From contig CAAFOA010000255.1 in assembly GCA_900764415.1 (NCBI GenBank), positions 1 to 11,005 of the forward strand: DNA of 11,005 nt. The letters are read 5' to 3'. The stretch is from an uncultured Collinsella sp. GTDB taxonomy: Bacteria; Actinomycetota; Coriobacteriia; Coriobacteriales; Coriobacteriaceae. The notes below the pieces were generated by a model, which saw only the letters and a list, made by a program, of their open reading frames with translations, was not told where the DNA came from and ran no database searches. The position numbers were made by a program, and so were the translations under genes. Of the stretch, positions 1 through 6,375 are shown one piece after another; position 1 is the first letter of the stretch, and each line of letters begins with the position of its first letter.

Positions 1-2
1 AC

Positions 3-263
3 CTGGTTGTATCGCTGGTGGACATTCGCCACGACCCGAGCAAGCTCGACCATGACATGATCGACTACCTGCAGGGCAACGAGTTCAACTTTATCGTCTG
101 CCTCACCAAGGCTGACAAGCTCAGCCGCACCCAGCAGGCTCGCCAGGCAGCAGCTATCAAAAAGCAGCTCAACGTCCCGGCCGAGAACGTAATCATCACA
201 AGCTCCCAAACCGGCACCGGCATCGACGAACTCAAAAAGCGCATCGCTGAGGCTTGCCTCTAA
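3..263 (+). CDS. engB: Ribosome-biogenesis GTP-binding protein EngB/YihA/YsxC, C-terminal part (5' end outside window)
   Basis: The frame is open to the left edge and ends with TAA at 261-263, so only the last 86 residues are present. It begins in the G3 neighbourhood (LVVSLVDIRHDPSKLD; the D of the DxxG-like stretch and the DIRH signature typical of EngB). It continues with the G4 motif TKADKLS, which gives guanine specificity, and a G5-like SSQTGTGIDEL. The end at ...KRIAEACL is a normal EngB C-terminus. EngB is an essential small GTPase that helps assemble the large ribosomal subunit in the cytoplasm. The N-terminal G1/P-loop lies outside the window. Codon use is GC-rich, in contrast with the cassette that starts 95 nt downstream. 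The GTG at 18 is an internal Val codon, not the start. Identification is firm from the ordered motifs. Confidence 0.93.
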   Translation: MVVSLVDIRHDPSKLDHDMIDYLQGNEFNFIVCLTKADKLSRTQQARQAAAIKKQLNVPAENVIITSSQTGTGIDELKKRIAEACL

Positions 264-294
264 TCGGGCTGCAACCCCTCAAAAGCTCTCATCT

Positions 295-341
295 ATATCA
301 CCTCAGTGATAGTTATTGGTAAACTATCACTGAGGTGATAT
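295..341. promoter_or_regulatory. Large perfect inverted repeat made of two tandem dyads; candidate operator of the 358-1705 cassette and/or engB terminator
   Basis: The arms 295-314 and 322-341 are perfect 20-bp reverse complements around a 7-nt spacer (attggta). Each arm is itself a dyad with the same core: TATCACCTCAGTGATA at 296-311 and TATCACTGAGGTGATA at 325-340, i.e. TATCAC-N4-GTGATA twice, 29 bp centre to centre. Two equal dyads before an HTH-containing operon suggest an autoregulatory operator bound by two dimers. The right arm runs straight into a T-run (341-347), so as RNA this is also a strong intrinsic-terminator shape for engB, whose stop is 31 nt upstream. Both roles may be combined. 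No convincing -35/-10 pair was found. Confidence 0.7.
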
Positions 342-357
342 TTTTTTGGAGGTCGAT

Positions 358-1041
358 ATGGAGCTTTGGCACGGGTCGGAGGTTGTTGTCGAACGTCCGT
401 CGTTGGATAAATGCAGACAATTCAATGACTATGGGCGCGGGTTTTATTGCACGCCACATGAGGAAATGGCGATGGAATGGGCATGCCGGACCGAGTCTGA
501 TGGCGTTGCCAATCGATATGAGCTTGATTTAGATGGCCTTTCGGTCTTGGATTTGGAGTCTGGGGAGTTTTCAATCCTCAATTGGCTTGCAATTCTGGCG
601 AACAACAGAGAGTTCAATGTTTCGACGCCAGTAGCACGCGAGGGGCTTCGCTATCTACTTGATAACTGTTTAATTGATACATCTCCTTATGACGTTATTC
701 GAGGCTATCGTGCAGACGATTCCTATTTCTCGTTTGCAAGACAGTTTGTCAACGGCATGATTTCGCTCAGGCAATTGCAGCGCATTATGTTTTTGGGGGA
801 TTTGGGCATTCAATATGCGCTTATGAGTGAGCGTGCGTTCTCGGCGATTAGGTTCCGCGATTGGAAGCAGGCTTCGGGGCCTGAGTATTATCCCAAGCGT
901 TTTGAGCGAGAGCAGAATGCTCGACGCAAATATTTGGATACGGTCAATGGGTTCGATTCCGAAGGTATCGACATTAGGGATTTAATGGCAGGGAGGGTTG
1001 ATTTAAATGATCCAAGAGTTAACAGATCGTGGGCCGAGTAG
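358..1041 (+). CDS. DUF3990-family protein, putative ADP-ribosyltransferase-like toxin component
   Basis: The 227-residue protein starts at ATG 358, 5 nt after a GGAGG ribosome binding site (348-352); a TTG at 346 in the same frame would overlap that site and is rejected. Seen: MELWHGS at the N-terminus (His5), NDYGRGFYCT at 23-32, WACR at 41-44, RYELDLDGLSVLDL at 53-66, and RGYRADDSYFSFARQFV at 115-131. LxHGS followed by DYGRGFYxT is the signature I associate with DUF3990. That family is, from memory, grouped with the ADP-ribosyltransferase fold, where the His and the Tyr-containing strand would hold NAD. No signal peptide or membrane segment is visible. It overlaps by 35 nt the HTH protein that follows, as in toxin-antitoxin operons. 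Base composition is AT-richer than engB or thrB, suggesting transfer. The family call is fairly secure; enzymatic activity and toxicity are inference. Confidence 0.75.
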   Translation: MELWHGSEVVVERPSLDKCRQFNDYGRGFYCTPHEEMAMEWACRTESDGVANRYELDLDGLSVLDLESGEFSILNWLAILANNREFNVSTPVAREGLRYLLDNCLIDTSPYDVIRGYRADDSYFSFARQFVNGMISLRQLQRIMFLGDLGIQYALMSERAFSAIRFRDWKQASGPEYYPKRFEREQNARRKYLDTVNGFDSEGIDIRDLMAGRVDLNDPRVNRSWAE

Positions 1042-1705
1042 GACATATCCCGTCTACTACCTCGAGGATGCAATGAACAACCTCGGCGACTGCTTTGACT
1101 ATGCCGTTAACGATTATGGAGCAGAAGGATCGGAAGTTGCGGAACTCTTTTGCCTGAGCGGCGTAGCTCGCGAGTTCGAACGCGGCAACGCATGGGTAGT
1201 GTCGGGAAAATCGGGCGTTGAGCTGTTCGCGCTTATCGCTGAAAGGTCGGGCTATCAATCAAGGCCGATGCCAAATCGAACCTACCGATTCGAAAAGACA
1301 CCGGAATATTGGACAGGCTGGATATTGGCATACCTTCAGTGGCGGCTAGGAGAGTCTTTCGAAGATTTGCTGCATGTCGTTCCATTCGATGTGCTACGCA
1401 GTCTGTACTACCCCTGGCACGAAGCCTCGGAGGAACGCGTGGCTCGCCTCGTCTGCGATATGGCGAAAAAAGCGTCCAGGCAAACCAAACTTGCGTTAGC
1501 AAGAAAGAAGCTTAAGAAAACCCAACAAGACCTGGCATACGAATCAGGCGTATCGCTCCGCTCAATCCAAATGTACGAACAGCGCCAACGAAACATCAAC
1601 GAAGCCTCGGTAACAACCGTAAGAGCTATAGCAAAAGCCCTCCACTGTAACATCGAAGACCTCCTAGAACCAGTCTTCGAATACAAAGAAACAAGCGCCG
1701 CCTAA
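1007..1705 (+). CDS. Protein with C-terminal HTH_3/XRE domain, probable antitoxin/autoregulator partner of the DUF3990 protein
   Basis: The 232-residue protein starts at ATG 1007 inside the last 35 nt of the preceding gene, with GGGAGG at 991-996 ten nt upstream; this overlap implies translational coupling. Residues 161-222 form a helix-turn-helix: LALARKKLKKTQQDLAYESG, then VSLRSIQMYEQRQRNI and SVTTVRAIAKALHCNIEDLL, with the TQQDLA / SLRSIQMYEQ helices of Cro/C1-type domains. Residues 15-150 are a separate domain rich in aromatics (YLEDAMNNLGDCFDYAVNDYG; VVSGKSGVELFALIAE; YWTGWILAYLQWR) that I do not recognise by name. It may bind the DUF3990 protein. The C-terminal HTH and the twin dyads upstream of the operon fit autoregulation. 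Codon use shifts to A-rich near the 3' end (1590-1700). Antitoxin role is inferred from gene order and overlap. Confidence 0.72.
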   Translation: MIQELTDRGPSRTYPVYYLEDAMNNLGDCFDYAVNDYGAEGSEVAELFCLSGVAREFERGNAWVVSGKSGVELFALIAERSGYQSRPMPNRTYRFEKTPEYWTGWILAYLQWRLGESFEDLLHVVPFDVLRSLYYPWHEASEERVARLVCDMAKKASRQTKLALARKKLKKTQQDLAYESGVSLRSIQMYEQRQRNINEASVTTVRAIAKALHCNIEDLLEPVFEYKETSAA

Positions 1706-1828
1706 AGGGGATTCTGGCCACTGATTGCTCAACTTGTGGTTCACCAAGGGCAATTTGAGCAGCGAAGCCGGCTGTCTCGTTGGAGCGTGCAGGCCTTGTT
1801 GATATTTAAATCCGCTTTCATATTGAAA

Positions 1829-1866
1829 TGCCCCGCCAAGCTAAAGTGCTCGGCGGGGCAATTTTC
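1829..1866. terminator. Intrinsic terminator, probably bidirectional
   Basis: The arms TGCCCCGCCAAGC (1829-1841) and GCTCGGCGGGGCA (1848-1860) pair with one A/C mismatch around a 6-nt loop, followed by ATTTTC. On the minus strand the hairpin is followed by TTTCAATA. It lies between the convergent ends of the HTH gene (stop at 1705) and the minus-strand gene ending at 1943, so it may end both. The rest of 1706-1942 holds only a weaker imperfect hairpin (1727-1737 with 1752-1762, one mismatch, no T-run) and no gene. Confidence 0.75.
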
Positions 1867-1942
1867 GATTGACGATGCTGCCAGGGGTTGAGTTTTAATA
1901 TATCGCGAGTAAGAGGCGTCTGAATTTAGTAATCAAAGAAAA

Positions 1943-2938
1943 TTATTCAATTCGAGCGCTTAGCCAGTACTCTCCATTCGAAGCTACGATTGCATACGTA
2001 ATTCCATTTTTGACAGTTGGCGTATCTACGCAGGCAGCACCAACTTCCTTGGCGTCTGAAAACGAAAGCGTTGGATCGATTGCTTGTATAGTTGCCAATG
2101 CTGTCGCCGCGGCATAGTCGGAGTTTTCGAAGTACATGACTATGTTTTTGAAGCAGTTTTCGGATCCAAGATAGCTGAGTAGCACCGGGTTACTCGAGTC
2201 CGAAAAGAAGCCTCCAATACCGGCAATCTTTGAACCGTTTTTGATCTGAAGTTCGAGCCCCATGCCGCTATCGTCTAGTTCGTAATCCGCATTCATGCTG
2301 CTGCAATTGGGGATATCAGAGAATTCCTCGTTAAGTCGATCAATAAAGCCTTTTGGGGAAATTGAAAACTTTCCGTCGCCAAGAAAGGAAGTAATTTCCT
2401 TTTCGTTGCGAGTGTCAACGACCTCTCCGCATTTTTCGCATTCTCGTATTTCCTTTGAGGTGGCGTCCACGTAGTCAACTTCGGTAGTCCACGAGTCCGG
2501 TTGATGCCCAAGGGGTTCCCCCTCGGTTTTACCGCAGCGTTGACAGGTCTTCGGAACCGTGCACGTTGCTTCTTCCCATTCGTGTCCAAGCGGTTCCCCC
2601 TCGGTTTTGCCGCAACTTTTACATGTGCGAGGGCTTGTACAGGTTGCATTGGCCCATAGCTTGTGAGTGCAAAACAACTGAGGAAACATCATGGGCAAAC
2701 AGAAAATGACAATAACTAACGCAGCGGCCGCAGTGACTGCCCGTTTTTTACCGCCGAATTTTTGAATAACGCGAGTTAGAAGTGAGGCGCTTTCATCTTT
2801 TTTACATGCGGTGCCATCTTCATTTGATGGCTGTTCTTCTGGGAGGGGGGTGTTGTCAGCGCCTTCAGAAAACTGGCTCTCTTCGATATCCGGCATCCGC
2901 TCGTCAGACTCGCCGGGCCCCTTCATTTTGTCACTCAT
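1943..2938 (-). CDS. Membrane-anchored protein with tandem Cys-rich CxxC repeats, function unknown
   Basis: The frame is open further upstream, but ATG 2938 (MSDKMKGPGE...) is the likely start: the residues before it read as non-protein and would run across the divergent promoter. The product is 331 residues. Seen in order: an acidic, Pro/Glu-rich probably disordered cytoplasmic segment (1-55); a basic flank (IQKFGGKKR); one membrane helix at about 66-88 (AVTAAAALVIVIFCLPMM); and two 26-residue-period repeats starting at W95 and W121, each W-x2-ATCT-x-P-x-TC-x2-CGKTEGEPLGH. A third, diverged CEKCG follows at 167-171. The C-terminal 190-331 domain (FLGDGKFSISPKGFIDRLNEEF...) is unrecognised, and ends in ...GEYWLSARIE. 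Positive-inside rules predict the repeats and C-terminus outside the cell. The Cys pairs could bind zinc or form disulfides. The ribosome binding site is weak. A divergent XRE gene 103 nt away may control it. Confidence 0.75.
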   Translation of the reverse strand: MSDKMKGPGESDERMPDIEESQFSEGADNTPLPEEQPSNEDGTACKKDESASLLTRVIQKFGGKKRAVTAAAALVIVIFCLPMMFPQLFCTHKLWANATCTSPRTCKSCGKTEGEPLGHEWEEATCTVPKTCQRCGKTEGEPLGHQPDSWTTEVDYVDATSKEIRECEKCGEVVDTRNEKEITSFLGDGKFSISPKGFIDRLNEEFSDIPNCSSMNADYELDDSGMGLELQIKNGSKIAGIGGFFSDSSNPVLLSYLGSENCFKNIVMYFENSDYAAATALATIQAIDPTLSFSDAKEVGAACVDTPTVKNGITYAIVASNGEYWLSARIE

Positions 2939-3015
2939 ATTTATCAAGGTTTCTTTCCCGTACTTAAGTGTGTTATGCGAACAGCTACGGCAGGTGAAAT
3001 GGCCGGTGACATAAC

Positions 3016-3036
3016 TATATCCCAGTTTGGGATATA
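3016..3036. promoter_or_regulatory. Perfect palindrome, candidate operator of the divergent XRE gene
   Basis: TATATCCCA (3016-3024) and TGGGATATA (3028-3036) are perfect 9-bp arms around GTT. The site lies 5 nt before the ATG at 3042 and about 77 nt before the divergent minus-strand start at 2938. Position, symmetry and size fit an autoregulatory site for the small HTH protein encoded next to it, which could repress one or both promoters. Its AT-rich ends could also overlap a -10 element. Binding is inferred. Confidence 0.6.
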
Positions 3037-3041
3037 TCAAA

Positions 3042-3305
3042 ATGGAATATAGCGTAAGCGGCATGAACGTTGATGCTAACAGGACATGCGGAAAATGCCT
3101 TTCCCAGATTCGTCGGGAGCAAGGTATCACTCAGGTTGAACTCGCAAAGAAACTGGGGGTACCTCAGTCGTTCATCTCGAAGGTCGAGACCGGGGAACGC
3201 AGCCTTAGGGTTTATGAGCAGTTTGTCTATGCGGATGCACTCGGAATTACTGTTGAGACGCTAGTACGTAAACTTAGGGCTGTTTTGAGTAGCGAAGATA
3301 ATTAG
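3042..3305 (+). CDS. Small XRE-family (HTH_3) transcriptional regulator
   Basis: The protein has 87 residues from ATG 3042; ATG 3063 (MNVDANRTCGK...) is an equally simple alternative giving 80 residues. A TTG at 3027 lies inside the palindrome and is unlikely. Almost the whole protein is one Cro/C1-type domain: CLSQIRREQGITQVELAKKLG, then VPQSFISKVETGERSLRVYEQFVYADALGITVETLVRKL. TQVELA and the recognition-helix stretch SFISKVETGER are textbook for this fold. No effector domain is present, so it is a simple DNA-binding repressor or activator. It is transcribed away from the Cys-repeat membrane protein, with the 3016-3036 palindrome between them, which makes that palindrome its probable binding site. 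Neither start has a strong ribosome binding site. AT-rich base use resembles its divergent neighbour, and both may have arrived together. Confidence 0.85.
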   Translation: MEYSVSGMNVDANRTCGKCLSQIRREQGITQVELAKKLGVPQSFISKVETGERSLRVYEQFVYADALGITVETLVRKLRAVLSSEDN

Positions 3306-3580
3306 ATGACGCCACGCATCGATCATCAATTAGTAATTAAAACAGAGCTATAGGGCGAATGAGATGGTGGGGAGTGCGCCTTTATCAAATAGAAGCCAAA
3401 AAAATCAGCCCGGCGACTTTCCAGAGTGTAGGTCCCTGTAGCCGCCGTCAGCGAAGTTAACGTAGGGGAGGCCAGGGGCTTTGCCCCCAATCTTTCCACA
3501 TCGTGAAGGCTTCTTGTCCGTTACTCCGAAGGAACGCAATATTAAATCAGTGAATGCGATTATCCTGTCGAGGCTGCGCA
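3306..3580. other. Intergenic region without a recognisable gene
   Basis: No reading frame here has credible protein character. The only structure I see is a short hairpin at 3475-3487 (GGGGC, TTT loop, GCCCC) followed by CAATCTTTCC, a weak terminator candidate for the XRE gene, and an HpaI-type GTTAAC at 3456-3461. Nothing resembling a tRNA or rRNA was found. Confidence 0.5.
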
Positions 3581-3697
3581 GGCCCCCTTGGGGCTTCCCC
3601 TGAAAACAATCCGCAGATCGAATTGCCCCGTCGCGCGAAGCGCACGACGGGGCAATTCATGATCGAGGACGTTTTCAGGGGAAGCCCCAAGGGGACC
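3581..3697 (-). repeat. Long nested inverted repeat (copy 1), immediately 3' of thrB
   Basis: Outer arms 3584-3607 and 3671-3694 are perfect 24-bp complements, extended by GG/CC across one mismatch (3581-3582 with 3696-3697). Inner arms 3620-3633 and 3645-3657 plus C3658 are perfect 14-bp complements, with a short CGC/GCG stem and GAA triloop (TTC on the minus strand). Read on the minus strand (the thrB strand), the joints are GTCCTCGATCAT and GATCTGCGGATT; GATC pairs with GATC, and TCC pairs with GGA around a TC/TGC internal loop. It begins 23 nt after the thrB stop. No T-run follows, so it is not a classic terminator. The joints match copy 2 (9029-9158) although the stems differ. Confidence 0.85.
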
Positions 3698-3720
3698 GGT
3701 GAGAGCAATGAGGCAGGGCG

Positions 3721-4602
3721 CTACAGGTATTCGATCTGGGCGCCTTCCGTGTCGCACGTCAGAATGTGCGTGTCGCACTTGGGGAACTGCTCGCGCAGCT
3801 TGACCTGCAGGAACTTTGCCACGATGGTGTCGTCAGTTACGGCCATGAGGGTCGAGCCCGAGCCGCTAATCCAGATGGTCTTAGCGCCGCCGTTAAGGCA
3901 GGTGTCGCGCACGGCGTTGTAGTCGGGGATGAGGCGGCGGCGATAGGGCTCCTGGATACGGTCGTCGTTGGCGGCGGCAATCAGGTCAAGGTCGCCGGTC
4001 TCCAGGCCGCGCGTCATGCCGGCGATGCGGCCCATTTGCCATACGGCGGTGGAGAGTGGAATCTCTTGCGGCACAACCTTGCGCGCCTCGCTCGTATGCA
4101 CCTCGTAGGGCGGAATCACGGTAATAAAACGCAAGCGATCGCTCACCTCGTAGCGCAGACACTGGGGGAGCGAATCGGTCGGCGTAAAGGAGCAGACGGC
4201 GCCGCCCAGGATAGCGGGGGCGACGTTATCGGGATGGCCCTCGACCTCGGTGGCAATGCGGACGAGCTCGGCGCGGTCGACGGTGTGGCCCGTCAGCGCG
4301 GCGGCCGCCATGATGCCAGCGACGACGCAGGTGGAGCTGGAACCCAGGCCGCGGGCGACGGGCACGTCGGTCTGAATGTCGATAGCAACGGGAAAAGCCG
4401 GCTCGCCCCAGGCGGCCAGAGCATCGACAAAGCTCACATAGACCAGGTTATTCTCGTTTTGGAACTCCTCGGGGCAGCCCGTGATGGTGAGCTTGTCGGC
4501 GCGCTCGAAGGTGAAGTGCGAGTAGAGGCTGACGGCCATGCCGAGGGTGTCGTAGCCGATGCCCAAGTTGGCGCTCGTTGCTGGGACGGTGATTTTGATC
4601 AT
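3721..4602 (-). CDS. thrB: Homoserine kinase
   Basis: The 293-residue protein starts at ATG 4602, preceded by AGGAGG (4608-4613); upstream in-frame codons read through a hairpin and are not coding. It is a GHMP-family kinase that phosphorylates homoserine with ATP to O-phosphohomoserine, the substrate of the ThrC encoded upstream on the same strand. Seen: MIKITVPATSANLGIGYDTLG at the N-terminus (substrate-side loop), the GHMP ATP-binding motif PVARGLGSSST at 81-91, GHPDN at 122-126, and the C-terminal glycine loop ISGSGST at 245-251. Length is normal for the family. It is cytoplasmic. It lies about 200 nt after thrC, separated by a terminator-like hairpin and a long nested inverted repeat, so it may have its own promoter or depend on read-through. 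Confidence 0.97.
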   Translation of the reverse strand: MIKITVPATSANLGIGYDTLGMAVSLYSHFTFERADKLTITGCPEEFQNENNLVYVSFVDALAAWGEPAFPVAIDIQTDVPVARGLGSSSTCVVAGIMAAAALTGHTVDRAELVRIATEVEGHPDNVAPAILGGAVCSFTPTDSLPQCLRYEVSDRLRFITVIPPYEVHTSEARKVVPQEIPLSTAVWQMGRIAGMTRGLETGDLDLIAAANDDRIQEPYRRRLIPDYNAVRDTCLNGGAKTIWISGSGSTLMAVTDDTIVAKFLQVKLREQFPKCDTHILTCDTEGAQIEYL

Positions 4603-4615
4603 GTGAGTCCTCCTG

Positions 4616-4727
4616 GCGTGCCTGGCTGTTTGGTTCGCTGCTCGGGCAGTCCTGCGCAAGACGGAAAGCACATTAAGTGCTTTCCTTTGCGTGCGGAACT
4701 CGCGACGAACTAAGCAGCCAGGCACGC
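4616..4727. repeat. Long nested inverted repeat between thrC and thrB (possible third, diverged member)
   Basis: Outer arms 4616-4637 and 4706-4727 match over 22 positions with two G/T wobbles when read as plus-strand RNA. An inner perfect 9-bp stem, GGAAAGCAC (4663-4671) and GTGCTTTCC (4677-4685), closes a 5-nt ATTAA loop. In between, TCC-T-GCGCAA (4650-4659) pairs with TTGCGT-GC-GGA (4687-4697). This asymmetric joint with the hexamer TGCGGA is like the two hairpins at 3581-3697 and 9029-9158. The element ends 3 nt upstream of the thrB ribosome binding site. Wobbles favour the plus-strand RNA, opposite to thrB/thrC. Confidence 0.75.
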
Positions 4728-4762
4728 TGTGCGCGTTCGTCATCATCCCGGGGGTTATCTGA

Positions 4763-4793
4763 TGAAAGAAAGTGCGCCGGCTTTCGCCGGCGC
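4763..4793 (-). terminator. Intrinsic terminator of thrC
   Basis: Read on the minus strand, GCGCCGGC-GAAA-GCCGGCGC is a perfect 8-bp GC stem with a GNRA tetraloop (4774-4793), followed by ACTTTCTTTC. It starts 13 nt after the thrC stop. It would end or attenuate transcription between thrC and thrB. Confidence 0.75.
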
Positions 4794-4806
4794 CTTATAA
4801 GGGGTT

Positions 4807-6324
4807 TTAGTTGGAAGCCATCTTTTTTGCTGCAGACTCTACGTAGTTGGCCATGTCGGCTACGTCGCAGACGTCTTCGAAGCGGACGGGCTTGGATTCG
4901 AGTTCGGCGAGCTGGGTCGGGGCGACCGTGTTGGTGGCCTGCTCGAGCACACGCATAGCCTCAAAATCATCTTCGGGAACGTCGAGGCCCAGGGCGTCGC
5001 AGCAGGCGCGCGGGAACTTGTAGGGGCTGGCGGTCGAAAGCAGCACGCGGGCCTTGGCACCCTCGGCGGGAGCGACCTGCTCAAAGACGTGATAGCCGCA
5101 AGCAGTATGCGGATCGATCACGTAGCCGTTCGCATCCCAGCAGCTCTTGATGGCAGTGCGGACCTCGTCCTCGCTGGCCCAACCGCAGCCAAAGACGCTC
5201 TGAATCTTTGCGAGCAGGTCGGCAGGAACCTCGTAGCGACCAGTCTGCGCCAGCTGCTCCATAAGTCCGGCAACAAGCTCGCAGTCGCCATCGGACAGGA
5301 AGTAGAGCATGCGCTCGAGGTTGGAGCTGATGAGGATGTCCATCGACGGCGAGATGGTCGTGAAGAACGGGCGGTTACGGTCGTAAACGCCGGTGGTCAG
5401 GAAGTCGGCAAGCACGTTGTTCTTGTCGCTCGCCACGACGAGCTTGGCGACGGGCAGACCCATGCGCTTGGCGTAGTAGCCGGCCAGGATATCGCCAAAG
5501 TTGCCGGTCGGTACGCAGAACTCCACGGCGTCGCCGGCCTCGATGGCGCCGGCGCGCAGCAGCTGCGCATAGGCGGCAAAGTAGTAGACGACCTGCGGTA
5601 CCAGGCGGCCGACGTTGATGGAGTTGGCGCTCGAAAGCACCGTGCCGGCGGCCTCCAGGCGCTTGGCAAGCTCCTTATCGGCAAAGATGCGCTTGACAGC
5701 ACTCTGGGCGTCGTCGAAGTTGCCGCGGATGCCGCACACGGCGACGTTATCGCCCTCATGCGTGGACATCTGTAAGTTCTGGACGCGGCTGACTTTGCCC
5801 TCGGGATAAAAGACGGTGATGCCCGTGCCCGGGGCGTCGGCAAAGCCGGCGAGCGCAGCCTTGCCCGTGTCGCCCGACGTGGCGGTGACGATCATGATGC
5901 GCTCGGCGCCGCCGTTCTTGGCAGAGGTGCGGGCCATCAGACGGGGGAGCATCTGCAGGGCGACGTCCTTGAAGGCGCTTGTGGGGCCGCCAAAGAGCTC
6001 CATCACATAGGTCTGAGGGGCGTCGGCGCCCGGTGCGGCGTCGAGTTTGACGAGCGGTGTGACCTCATCGCTTGCAAACGTACCGCGGTAAGCCTCATTC
6101 ACACAGGCCGAAATTTCTTCGTCCGTGTAATCGTTCAGTAACATTCCCAACACATTTTGAGCGATTTCAAAGTACGATTTATGGGCAAGCGAGCTGATAT
6201 CGACCTGCTGGGTGCCAAGCTCGTCCGAGACAAACAAACCCCCGTCGGGAGCGATGCCGGTGCGGATTGCCACCTTACTTGAGCATGATAAAGTGCGTCC
6301 TCGTGTACTATGATAAGTTCCCAT
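4807..6324 (-). CDS. thrC: Threonine synthase
   Basis: The 505-residue protein starts at ATG 6324 (MGTYHSTRGR...), with GAGGAG (6334-6339) upstream; in-frame codons to 6369 run through the promoter region. It is a PLP enzyme (fold type II) converting O-phosphohomoserine to threonine plus phosphate. Seen: the N-terminal YHSTRG and GIAPDGGLFV motifs; the PLP-lysine motif GGPTSAFKD with Lys119; TATSGDTGKAAL at 147-158 (phosphate-binding side); PTGNFGD at 272-278; and DPHTACGYHVF at 404-414 near the end. The length of about 500 fits the long bacterial/fungal form, not the 350-residue Bacillus form. It is divergent from lysC with 103 nt between start codons, and upstream of thrB on the same strand, so the local group covers both ends of the threonine branch. 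Confidence 0.97.
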   Translation of the reverse strand: MGTYHSTRGRTLSCSSKVAIRTGIAPDGGLFVSDELGTQQVDISSLAHKSYFEIAQNVLGMLLNDYTDEEISACVNEAYRGTFASDEVTPLVKLDAAPGADAPQTYVMELFGGPTSAFKDVALQMLPRLMARTSAKNGGAERIMIVTATSGDTGKAALAGFADAPGTGITVFYPEGKVSRVQNLQMSTHEGDNVAVCGIRGNFDDAQSAVKRIFADKELAKRLEAAGTVLSSANSINVGRLVPQVVYYFAAYAQLLRAGAIEAGDAVEFCVPTGNFGDILAGYYAKRMGLPVAKLVVASDKNNVLADFLTTGVYDRNRPFFTTISPSMDILISSNLERMLYFLSDGDCELVAGLMEQLAQTGRYEVPADLLAKIQSVFGCGWASEDEVRTAIKSCWDANGYVIDPHTACGYHVFEQVAPAEGAKARVLLSTASPYKFPRACCDALGLDVPEDDFEAMRVLEQATNTVAPTQLAELESKPVRFEDVCDVADMANYVESAAKKMASN

Positions 6325-6340
6325 ATAACAGTGCTCCTCG

Positions 6341-6375
6341 GATACCTTGGTCCCAATCGGTGAACCCATGGTATC
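6341..6375. promoter_or_regulatory. Imperfect inverted repeat in the thrC-lysC divergent promoter region
   Basis: GATACCTTGG (6341-6350) and CCATGGTATC (6366-6375) are reverse complements at 9 of 10 positions around a 15-nt spacer, close to the middle of the 103-nt intergenic region (6325-6427). A second short dyad, GCAAA-ACAGG-TTTGC, lies at 6383-6397, nearer lysC. Such symmetry between two genes of one pathway suggests a shared operator. No clear -35/-10 pair with standard spacing was identified, so the role is inferred. Confidence 0.4.

Noticed and set aside
358..1705. Prophage or integrative-element border
   Set aside because: No integrase, tRNA attachment site or flanking direct repeat is visible around the cassette.
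3581..3697. Ordinary Rho-independent terminator of thrB
   Set aside because: The stem is far longer than typical, nested with conserved joints, and not followed by a T-run on the thrB strand.
3766..4713. Long plus-strand open frame (315 codons) opposite thrB
   Set aside because: It is the antisense shadow of thrB in GC-rich DNA; the minus-strand protein has all GHMP motifs, and the plus-strand translation is Ala/Gly-rich without a recognisable family.
5089..5775. Plus-strand open frame opposite thrC
   Set aside because: Antisense shadow; thrC is unmistakable on the minus strand with its PLP lysine motif.
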